40,566 nucleotides of DNA from Actinomycetota bacterium (GTDB taxonomy: Bacteria > Actinomycetota > Actinomycetes > S36-B12), in NCBI GenBank assembly GCA_016870515.1, contig VGBL01000018.1, positions 1 through 40,566 on the forward strand, read 5' to 3'. A program made the translations under genes and the position numbers. Below the pieces are notes generated by a model. The model did no database searches. It had not been told where the DNA came from and saw only the letters and a list, made by a program, of their open reading frames with translations. How positions within the stretch are numbered: position 1 is the stretch's first letter; each line of letters opens with the position of its first letter. Positions 34,548 to 40,566 of the stretch are shown piece by piece.

Positions 34548-36121
34548 CGACGCCGACCCTCACCCGCTCGCGCGCGAAGAGGTTCCTGGGTCGACCCCCG
34601 GGTGCCCTGCTGCTCGCCGGTGCCGTGACCGCGGTCGTCTCCCTCATCCCGCTCGCCTATCTCATCATCCGCGTCGCCGAGGCAGGCCTCTCGCGCGTCA
34701 TCGACGTCCTCCTGCGCGCGCGCACCCTCGAAACGGTCGCCACGAGCATCTCGCTCGTCATCGTCGTGGTCGTCGCGTGCCTTGCCATCGGCATCCCCAC
34801 CGCCTGGCTCGTCGCGCGCAGCGACATCCCACTGCGACGCATGTGGCTCGTGCTCGTCGCGCTTCCGCTCGCGATCCCGTCCTATGTCGCCGCCTACGCG
34901 TGGATCTCGCAGTTCCCCGCGATGAGTGGCTTCTGGGCGGCCGCCCTGCTGCTCACGCTGGTCTCCACGCCCTACGTCGTGCTGCCGGTCACCGCCACCT
35001 TCCGCTCAGCGGATCCAGCTCTGGAGGAGGTGGCCCGCTCGCTGGGTCGCGGGCCCGTGCGTGCCTTCGCGACGACGACGCTGCCGCAGGCCTGGCCCGC
35101 CGCCGCCGGTGGCGCTTTGCTCGTCGCGCTTTACGTGCTGTCGGACTTCGGTGCAGTGGCGCTGCTTCGCGTCGATGCCTTCACGCGCGTCATCTACGCC
35201 TCCTATCGCGCGAGTTTCGATCGTGTGAGCGCCGCAGTGCTCGCCCTCGTGCTCGTGGCGCTTGCCGCACTGCTCGTCATGGCCGAGCGCCGGGTCCGCG
35301 GCCGTACCCGCCGCTGGCGCGTGTCGACCGGCACCCAGCGCACGCCGGCGCCGGTGCCCTTGCGTGGCCTCGCCCGCGTCGGCGCCCTCGCCTGGCTCGC
35401 TGTGCTCACTGCCCTCGCCCTCGGCGTGCCACTCGTGTCGCTGATCGTGCGCATGCTGGAGGGCAGTCGCAGGCCGCTCGTGCCCGGCGAACTCCTCGCG
35501 GCAGCGCTCACCTCGGCCGGAGTTGCCCTCGCGGGTGCGGTCCTGGCGGTGCTGCTCGCCCTGCCCGTCGGCGTCCTCGCCGCGCGCTACCGCACGCGAT
35601 CGGTGCGCACCATCGAGACGGCGTCGTACTCCGGCCACGCACTGCCCGCCGTTGTCGTGGGCCTATCGCTGGTCTTCCTTACCCTCGCCGTGCTGCCGGG
35701 GATCTACCAGACCGTCTTCGCGTTGGCCTTCGCCTACGCGGTGCTCTTCCTGCCCAAGGCCATCGGGGCCACGCGCAGTGCGACAGCCGCCGTGCCACCG
35801 GTGCTCGAGCAGACCGCGCGCACGCTCGGCCGCGGCCCGCTGCGTGCGTGGAGCGAGACGACGCTGCGCCTCACCCTGCCCGGGATCGCCGCGGGCGGGC
35901 TGCTTGTGCTGCTGACCGCGATGAAGGAACTCCCCGCGACGCTCATGCTGCGCCCCACCGGCCTCGACACCCTCGCGACGGAGCTGTGGAGTCGCACCGA
36001 GGTCGCGGCCTACGGCTCCGGCGCTCCCTATGCGATCGCTCTCGTTGTCATCGCGGCCATCCCCGCATGGCTGCTCAGCCGCACGATGACGCGCGTAGAC
36101 GCGGATACGGTGGAGCCATGA
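34544..36121 (+). CDS. fbpB: Iron(III) ABC transporter permease (two fused permease halves)
   Basis: The 525-residue inner-membrane protein has about 12 helices made of two homologous binding-protein-dependent transport domains, as usual for FbpB/SfuB. The EAA-type loops are visible: ALEEVARSLGRGPVRAFATTTLPQAWP in the first half and VLEQTARTLGRGPLRAWSETTLRLTLPGI in the second. They contact the ATPase. Start GTG overlaps the fbpA stop; an upstream extension of the frame is ruled out by that gene. The stop overlaps fbpC by four bases (ATGA). Confidence 0.95.
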   Translation: MTTPTLTRSRAKRFLGRPPGALLLAGAVTAVVSLIPLAYLIIRVAEAGLSRVIDVLLRARTLETVATSISLVIVVVVACLAIGIPTAWLVARSDIPLRRMWLVLVALPLAIPSYVAAYAWISQFPAMSGFWAAALLLTLVSTPYVVLPVTATFRSADPALEEVARSLGRGPVRAFATTTLPQAWPAAAGGALLVALYVLSDFGAVALLRVDAFTRVIYASYRASFDRVSAAVLALVLVALAALLVMAERRVRGRTRRWRVSTGTQRTPAPVPLRGLARVGALAWLAVLTALALGVPLVSLIVRMLEGSRRPLVPGELLAAALTSAGVALAGAVLAVLLALPVGVLAARYRTRSVRTIETASYSGHALPAVVVGLSLVFLTLAVLPGIYQTVFALAFAYAVLFLPKAIGATRSATAAVPPVLEQTARTLGRGPLRAWSETTLRLTLPGIAAGGLLVLLTAMKELPATLMLRPTGLDTLATELWSRTEVAAYGSGAPYAIALVVIAAIPAWLLSRTMTRVDADTVEP

Positions 36122-37167
36122 CGTCGGTCGAGGTGCGCCATCTCAGTGCCGGCTACGGCCCGGTGCGCGTGCTGGAGGGGCTCGATCTCACGGTGCCATC
36201 CGGCGAACTCCTCGCGGTGCTCGGCGTCAGCGGCGCCGGTAAGACGACGCTGCTGCGCGTGCTCGCCGGATTCCTCAGGCCCACGGCGGGTCAGGTGCGC
36301 TTCGGCGACCGCGTCGTGGCCGGGCCGGGCGTCTTCGTGCCCCCCGAGCGGCGACGCGTCGGCATCGTGCCGCAGGAGGGGGCGCTCTTCCCCCACCTCG
36401 ACGTGAGCGGCAATGTCGCATTCGGGCTGCCGCGGGGGAGCCAGGCGCGTGTCGACGAGGTGCTCGACATGGTCGGCATGCGCGATTTCGCTCACGCCCG
36501 CCCGCACGACCTCTCCGGTGGCCAGCAGCAGCGCGTCGCCCTCGCCCGTGCGCTTGCACCCGAGCCCGAGGTGGTGCTTCTCGACGAGCCCTTCACCGCC
36601 CTCGACGCCACGATGCGCGTGCGACTGCGCGCCGAGGTGCGCGACCTGCTGCGCGATCTCGGCACCACGGCCGTGCTGGTGACGCACGATCAGGAGGAGG
36701 CGTTGTCGACCGCCGACCTCGTCGCCATCATGCGCGATGGGGTGCTCGTGCAGGTCGGCACGCCGGAGCAGGTCTACGACGCCCCCGCCGACCTCGGCGT
36801 CGCACGCTTCGTCGGCGATGCGGTCATCCTGGCCGCCACCCCCACCGATGCGGGACGCGCTCGCTGCGTGCTCGGCGAATTTCCCGTGCGCGGGGAACTC
36901 ACCGAGTCGGGCACTGTCATTCTTCGGCCCGAGCAACTCGTGCTGTCGTGCCCGGTCGATCCCGCCGCTCCCGCGCAGGGCGTGGTGCGGGAGACGTCGT
37001 ACCGCGGCCATGACGCCCTGCTCCAGGTGGAGCTCGACGACGGCACCCGAGTGCCGGTGCGGGTGGCCGGTGGCAGCCCCCCGCCCCGCCCCGGCGAGCG
37101 GGTGTCCGTGGGAGTCACCGGGCAGGCCCGGGCATTGCCCGGTAACGATTCGAATCACCCCGCCTGA
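36118..37167 (+). CDS. fbpC: Iron(III) ABC transporter ATP-binding protein
   Basis: The 349-residue ATPase has Walker [10 protein letters not shown] (36-44), the Q-loop in [12 protein letters not shown], signature LSGGQQQRV (132-140), Walker B VVLLDEPF (152-159) and the H-loop VTHDQEEAL. The C terminus carries a TOBE-like domain (from about 240, [33 protein letters not shown]). The order substrate protein, permease, ATPase with 4-base overlaps is a complete operon. After its stop comes a permease-like remnant at 37199. Confidence 0.95.
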   Translation: MTSVEVRHLSAGYGPVRVLEGLDLTVPSGELLAVLGVSGAGKTTLLRVLAGFLRPTAGQVRFGDRVVAGPGVFVPPERRRVGIVPQEGALFPHLDVSGNVAFGLPRGSQARVDEVLDMVGMRDFAHARPHDLSGGQQQRVALARALAPEPEVVLLDEPFTALDATMRVRLRAEVRDLLRDLGTTAVLVTHDQEEALSTADLVAIMRDGVLVQVGTPEQVYDAPADLGVARFVGDAVILAATPTDAGRARCVLGEFPVRGELTESGTVILRPEQLVLSCPVDPAAPAQGVVRETSYRGHDALLQVELDDGTRVPVRVAGGSPPPRPGERVSVGVTGQARALPGNDSNHPA

Positions 37168-37198
37168 GTCGCCCAGCAGGCAGGTCTTGCGGCCCTAG

Positions 37199-37342
37199 GG
37201 TATCTACCAAAACCTCTTCCGCCCCAACCAGGCGCCGATCGTCAATGTCGTCGCCGCGTTCCTCGTCATCGTGTCGATCCTGCCGATCTACATCGTGCAG
37301 CGATTCTCCAGCGCTGACGAGCGCGGCGGCGGGCTTATGTAG
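37199..37342 (+). pseudogene. C-terminal remnant of an ABC-type permease
   Basis: The frame without any start codon reads GIYQNLFRPNQAPIVNVV, then a membrane helix AAFLVIVSILPIYIVQRF, and ends SSADERGGGLM before TAG at 37340-37342. This is the usual form of the last helix and tail of a binding-protein-dependent ABC permease (a periplasmic loop, one helix, a short charged tail). A TAG at 37196 closes the frame upstream and no other frame supplies the missing parts. It is probably what is left of a deleted transport operon. Its end overlaps the stop of the convergent Clp-like gene (37335) by eight bases. Confidence 0.5.
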
Positions 37343-39347
37343 CGGCCCCCCAGCGCACCGAGTCGCCCTCGACGACGGGCCGGTAGGCACCCGCCGGCAG
37401 AGCGGCCAGGGGCTGCAGGATCAGCCGCTCGACAGTGCGCAGCACCTCGCGTGCGCCGTACTCCCTGCTGAAGCCGACGCGCTCGATCACGGCGTACAGC
37501 TCCGGCGTCGCCTCGATCGCGTAGCCGCGCGATCCCAGGAGCTCGAGCGCGGCGTCTGCGCGCATGCGAGCAATGGATGCGGCAGCCGCGGGAGTGAGGG
37601 GCGAGAAGACGAGGATCTCGTCGATGCGGTTGAGGAGCTCGGGGCGCATCGTGCGCCGGAGCACCTCGCGCACCGCCGAGATGTCGGCGACGGCCGACGT
37701 GGGGTTATCGACGAAGCCCACCGAGCCGGTGGAACTGAAGACCTCGGCGCCGAGGTTGGTGGTCATGACGATCACAACCTCGCGGAAGTCCGCGGTGGCC
37801 CCACGCATGTCGGTGAGGCGACCGGCGTCGAAGACCTGGAGGAACGTGTTCCACACCTGCGGGTCGGCCTTCTCGATCTCATCGAGCAGGAGCACGCAGC
37901 GCGGGTTCTGGCGTATGCGCGTGGTGAGCCATCCCTCGGGATTGTCATGGCCGACGTAGCCGGGCGGCGAGCCGACCAGGTTGGCGGTGGTGTGCTCGCT
38001 ATGCAGTTCGCTCATGTCAATGCGCACCAGCGCGTCGCGGGATCCGAAGAGGCCCTCCGCCATGGCGATCGCCAGCGCCGTCTTGCCGACACCGGTGGGT
38101 CCCGCGAAGAGGAAGACGCCGTCGGGGCGGTGGGGATTGAGATCGAGTTGGGCGACCGTGATGGCCAGTCGCGCCGACACGGCCTGCACGGCCGCTTCCT
38201 GGCCGATGATCTGCTCATTCAGCGCCGCCGCCAAGGCGACGGGGTCGACACGCCGCTCGACCGGCTTGCGCAGCGGCAGGTCGCCGATCGACACGGCTGC
38301 CGGCGCGGACGCCTCCACCTCTCGGCTCCGGCGCGCAGAGCGTGTCGCCGCGATGTCGAGTCGACGCAGGGCAAGGGCGGGATGCGCGCCCACCTCGCCA
38401 TCCTGCGCCGGCGCGAGGGCTGCGTCGATGACCTCGGGCGGGATGACCACGCGGTGGTAGTCGGCGATGCCCGCGCTCTGCTGGGCGACAACCTCGCGCA
38501 GGGTGGTCGCATCCAGTGCGGGGAGCTGAACGAGGGCAAACTCCTCGACGAGTTCGCGGTCGGTGCCCTGCAACCTGGCGAGATAAGGGGTGGCGATCAC
38601 GGCGACGAGCCACAGGGCTCCGCCTTCCATCGCCGGCCGCAGTGCCGCCAGGTAGGGACCGTTGACTCCCGAGGGATAGCCCAGGCCGAGTGGGATCTCG
38701 ATGTCGTCGATGAACAGGACCGATGTGTCGGAGGCCAGCCGCAGCATCTCGGTGAGCGCAGCGAGCTGCTTGTCGGATGCGGCTGCGGCGTTGTCGATGC
38801 GGACGACCGACATGCCGCGCTTCTCGAGCCATGCGGCGAGTGCGCCAGCCATCACCGTCCGGCCCGCTCCCTCGTCGCCGACAAGCAGGACCGGCACGGG
38901 CTCCTTGCGCTCGAGTGCGTCGAGCATCTGGTCGAGCACGTCGGCGCGACCGAGCACGTCGGTGCGTGGCGTCACCGCGGCAGCCCATTGGGCATGAGCG
39001 TCGGGTATGGCCATGGATGGCGTGAAGTCGCCGGGCACGTCGGGTAGCTCCACAGGCGCATTCGCTCGCACGGCATCGGCGATCGCCGACGCGGCAACGG
39101 CCAGGTCGCCGGCCTTCAGGACCGGCGCCAGGGCGCTGGCCGGCATGTCCATCGTGGGGGTGTCATAGGTCACCGGCAGCAGCGACAGCGTGCGCTCGGC
39201 TTCGGCGAGTACGTCGGTCCAGGAGGCGACGGCATCGGCGTGCCGGGCAGCGAAGACGATGGCCAGGTGGGCTGGTACCACGATGCGGTGCCCGCGCTTC
39301 TTGGCCTCTGCCGTGGCGTCGTCGAGCAGCAGCGACTCGTCAGCCAC
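37335..39347 (-). CDS. ClpA/ClpC-like AAA+ protein with degenerate first ATPase site
   Basis: The 670-residue product has a short Clp-N-like segment (AEAKKRGHRIVVPAHLAIVFA, about 13-33), a first AAA domain (about 125-340) and a second one (about 370-600). In the first, Walker A is GDEGAGRT with Arg163 instead of Lys and Walker B is LFIDDIEI with Asp where Glu is usual, so it is probably ATPase-dead. The second is intact: GPTGVGKT (K422), LLLDEIEK (D489, E490), GSPPGYVGH pore-type loop, arginine finger RPELLNRIDE, then a Clp C-terminal domain. It is shorter than ClpC (about 820) and lacks a clear ClpP-binding loop. The start GTG shares one base with the stop of the YbjN-like gene (TAGTG), indicating coupling. 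Confidence 0.85.
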   Translation of the reverse strand: MADESLLLDDATAEAKKRGHRIVVPAHLAIVFAARHADAVASWTDVLAEAERTLSLLPVTYDTPTMDMPASALAPVLKAGDLAVAASAIADAVRANAPVELPDVPGDFTPSMAIPDAHAQWAAAVTPRTDVLGRADVLDQMLDALERKEPVPVLLVGDEGAGRTVMAGALAAWLEKRGMSVVRIDNAAAASDKQLAALTEMLRLASDTSVLFIDDIEIPLGLGYPSGVNGPYLAALRPAMEGGALWLVAVIATPYLARLQGTDRELVEEFALVQLPALDATTLREVVAQQSAGIADYHRVVIPPEVIDAALAPAQDGEVGAHPALALRRLDIAATRSARRSREVEASAPAAVSIGDLPLRKPVERRVDPVALAAALNEQIIGQEAAVQAVSARLAITVAQLDLNPHRPDGVFLFAGPTGVGKTALAIAMAEGLFGSRDALVRIDMSELHSEHTTANLVGSPPGYVGHDNPEGWLTTRIRQNPRCVLLLDEIEKADPQVWNTFLQVFDAGRLTDMRGATADFREVVIVMTTNLGAEVFSSTGSVGFVDNPTSAVADISAVREVLRRTMRPELLNRIDEILVFSPLTPAAAASIARMRADAALELLGSRGYAIEATPELYAVIERVGFSREYGAREVLRTVERLILQPLAALPAGAYRPVVEGDSVRWGAAT

Positions 39348-39823
39348 TACGAGTCCTCGTAGCGGGTCCCACCGAACTGCTGGGTGAACTCCTCGTCGAG
39401 GGCATTGGCGGTGTCGACCACTGCGAACGTGCGGATGCGCAGTTCCTCTGGATCGATGTATTCGGCGATCAGCGTGTCGGTGAAGTAGACGTAGGTTTGG
39501 CCCTTGTATTCGGAGTCGTCGGCATAGGGATTCATCGCCAGGTGGCCGAAGTACCACTTGTCGGCATTGCGTGCCAGGTGCTCCAGCAGCTCCGGGGTGA
39601 TGGGCGCGTAGAAGGCGATGGGCGCGGTGAGCGTGACGTAGACGAGCTTCTTCTCTGGTATGGGGAAGAACTCGAGGAAGACCCGCGTCGATCCGCGGTC
39701 GATGGTCAGACGCCCCCGCTGGTCGAGACCGATCTCGGTCTCGCGCAGGAGCAGCGTCTGGACCTTCTGCCGGGCGGCGTCGACCGCCGCCTCGGCATCC
39801 CAATCGGCTTGCTCGTCCGTCAT
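39347..39823 (-). CDS. Small YbjN / secretion-chaperone-fold-like protein
   Basis: The 158-residue acidic protein has an N-terminal helix, then a beta-sheet with RVFLEFFPIPEKKLVYVTLTAPIAFYAPITPELLEHLARNADKWYFGHLAMNP and ends with a helix (IDPEELRIRTFAVVDTANALDEEFTQQFGG). The pattern of helix, strands and a long last helix resembles YbjN and type III secretion chaperone folds; the match is by pattern only. It is translationally coupled to the Clp-like protein and may deliver substrates to it. The ATG at 39823 follows TAGAGT by seven bases, whose first three bases are the stop of the upstream CBM2-like gene. Confidence 0.65.
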   Translation of the reverse strand: MTDEQADWDAEAAVDAARQKVQTLLLRETEIGLDQRGRLTIDRGSTRVFLEFFPIPEKKLVYVTLTAPIAFYAPITPELLEHLARNADKWYFGHLAMNPYADDSEYKGQTYVYFTDTLIAEYIDPEELRIRTFAVVDTANALDEEFTQQFGGTRYEDS

Positions 39824-39830
39824 GCGGCGG

Positions 39831-39836
39831 ACTCTA
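39831..39836 (-). promoter_or_regulatory. Predicted -10 (TAGAGT) of the YbjN-like/Clp-like operon
   Basis: TAGAGT on the minus strand is seven bases from the ATG at 39823. TAG at 39834-39836 is also the stop codon of the preceding gene. Confidence 0.5.
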
Positions 39837-40566
39837 CTGAGCGCGCACCCCCGTGGGGTCGCCAACGCCTTCAAGACAGAACCCGAAGTGCCGGACGCTG
39901 CCTCCCGCCGCGACCGTGCCGCCCCAGGGGGGAGCCACGACGTTGACGAGCCGGCCGGTCACCACGACGGTGCCGCTCCACGACTCGCGAATGCGGGTGC
40001 CCGTGGCCAGTGAGAACGACGCCGACCACGTGCTCACGGCCTTGGTCGTCGGATTGGTCACGACCAGCGTGTAGCACGCCCCGGCCTGCCAGCGACTGTC
40101 GACCACAAGGCTGGCGGTCAAGCCGGCCGACGGCTGAGTCGGTGTCGGAGTCGGCGTTGGCGTGGGTGTCGGTGTGGGCGTCGTAGTCGTGGCGTTGCGC
40201 GTGGCGCAGTAGCCGAAGCTCGTGGGGCTGCCCGCCTTCACCATGTGGTTCCACGCGGCACCGCGGACGCTGATCGTGCCGTCGGGCTGCGTCGCCTGAA
40301 CGCCGTTCCACATCGATGTCGGCATGATCCCTTTGGGCAGGTCGACCTGCCAGTGGATCTCGGTCGTGGAGGACGTCGCGACCGCCACGTCGGCGCAGTA
40401 GCCAGCGCCCCAGTCACTCGACGTCACGAAGACGGCCTTGATGCCCTCGGTCATGCCGGGCATCGTCGGTGTCGGCGTCGGCGTGGGTGTCGGCGTCGGC
40501 GTCGGCGTGGGTGTCGGCCCCGCCACGTAGGAGATCGGCTTGCGGGCGATGAGATCCGACAGCAGT
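39834..40566 (-). CDS. Secreted protein with two CBM2-like domains joined by Pro-Thr linkers (5' end outside window)
   Basis: The frame is open from the window end, so the N-terminal part is missing; the first visible residues are LLSDLIARKPISYVAGP. Then come a PT-repeat linker, a CBM2-like domain (VFVTSSDWGAGYCADVAVA, MWNGVQ, WNHMVKAGSPTSFGYCA), a second PT linker and a second CBM2-like domain (VVDSRWQAGACYTLVVTNP, WSASFSL, ESWSGTVV, VAPPWGGTVAAGGSVRHFGFC). Family 2 carbohydrate-binding modules bind cellulose or chitin and are exported; the missing N-terminal part is probably a glycoside hydrolase or a similar enzyme. It is upstream of the YbjN-like gene on the same strand, 10 bases apart. 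Confidence 0.85.
   Translation of the reverse strand, partial: LLSDLIARKPISYVAGPTPTPTPTPTPTPTPTPTMPGMTEGIKAVFVTSSDWGAGYCADVAVATSSTTEIHWQVDLPKGIMPTSMWNGVQATQPDGTISVRGAAWNHMVKAGSPTSFGYCATRNATTTTPTPTPTPTPTPTPTQPSAGLTASLVVDSRWQAGACYTLVVTNPTTKAVSTWSASFSLATGTRIRESWSGTVVVTGRLVNVVAPPWGGTVAAGGSVRHFGFCLEGVGDPTGVRAQ
40141..40192 (-). repeat. Pro-Thr linker repeat between the two CBM2-like domains
   Basis: A run of GTCGGN-like hexamers on the plus strand encodes alternating Pro and Thr on the minus strand. Low-complexity coding repeat, prone to copy-number change. Confidence 0.8.
40465..40518 (-). repeat. Pro-Thr linker repeat before the first CBM2-like domain
   Basis: Nine hexamer units of the GTCGGC type encode (Pro-Thr)n on the minus strand, similar to the tract at 40141-40192. 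Confidence 0.8.

Noticed and set aside
37149-37160. GATTCGAATC as a tRNA T-loop
   Set aside because: It is within the end of the ATPase gene and no acceptor, D or anticodon arms can be formed around it.
37245-39047. Long open frame on the plus strand opposite the Clp-like gene
   Set aside because: It is the antisense shadow of a well-supported AAA+ gene; its translation is Arg/His/Asp-rich with no domain, as expected in high-GC DNA.
40141-40518. Short-unit repeats that could look like a CRISPR or minisatellite
   Set aside because: They are GTCGGN hexamers encoding Pro-Thr linkers, with no spacers.

Overview
The window is a high-GC, densely packed stretch of an actinobacterial chromosome. 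The family content supports this: a BldC-type MerR regulator, a DtxR/IdeR-like iron operator, a DDN-type (F420-linked) nitroreductase-fold protein, a DUF3151 gene behind a class I aldolase, an SCP_3 sterol-carrier-like protein and a caa3-type CtaG. Many genes start with GTG and have a TAnnnT-like hexamer only 6-7 nt upstream and no ribosome binding site, which is the layout of leaderless actinobacterial transcripts. Genus cannot be fixed from the sequence. No rRNA, tRNA, CRISPR array, integrase or recognisable IS transposase was seen.

Layout. 1-1.3 kb: a DUF559-type nuclease-like gene bracketed by two related palindromes. 1.3-4.3 kb (minus strand): a small membrane coiled-coil protein, ApbE flavin transferase, a ferric-reductase-like membrane protein and a class V aminotransferase. 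4.35-9.1 kb (plus): VOC protein, nitroreductase-like lipoprotein, MFS transporter, class I fructose-bisphosphate aldolase, DUF3151, FAD oxidoreductase. 9.1-11.3 kb: CtaG and a TlpA-like lipoprotein (minus), with a divergent membrane cupredoxin (plus), suggesting copper or cytochrome oxidase maturation. 11.3-16.7 kb: secreted or hypothetical proteins around purA, including an acetyltransferase remnant and a frameshifted lipoprotein gene.

16.8-29.4 kb is the purine block: purD-purB, purC-galE, purS-purQ and purL, interleaved with secreted proteins. With purA this covers seven purine proteins; purF, purN, purM, purE/K and purH are not in the window. purSQ is separated from purL by an antisense secreted-protein gene that carries an in-frame amber codon. 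29.4-32.3 kb: bldC-like regulator, then a coupled flavin monooxygenase - alpha/beta hydrolase - SCP_3 operon. 32.4-33.3 kb: a small HTH protein and a secreted protein with the same GGTG motif as the repeat protein at 23.1-24.3 kb. 33.5-37.2 kb: an iron(III) ABC importer operon behind a 14+14 bp operator overlapping a consensus promoter. 37.2-40.6 kb: a permease-like C-terminal remnant, then on the minus strand a two-domain CBM2-like secreted protein (cut by the window edge), a small YbjN-like protein and a ClpA/ClpC-like AAA+ protein whose first ATPase site is degenerate.

The least explained items are the palindrome-flanked DUF559 gene, the Clp-like/YbjN-like pair, the GGTG-repeat secreted proteins, the altered CuA-like motif of the cupredoxin, and the uniform leaderless promoter spacing, which in two places uses the stop codon of the preceding gene as the start of the -10 hexamer.
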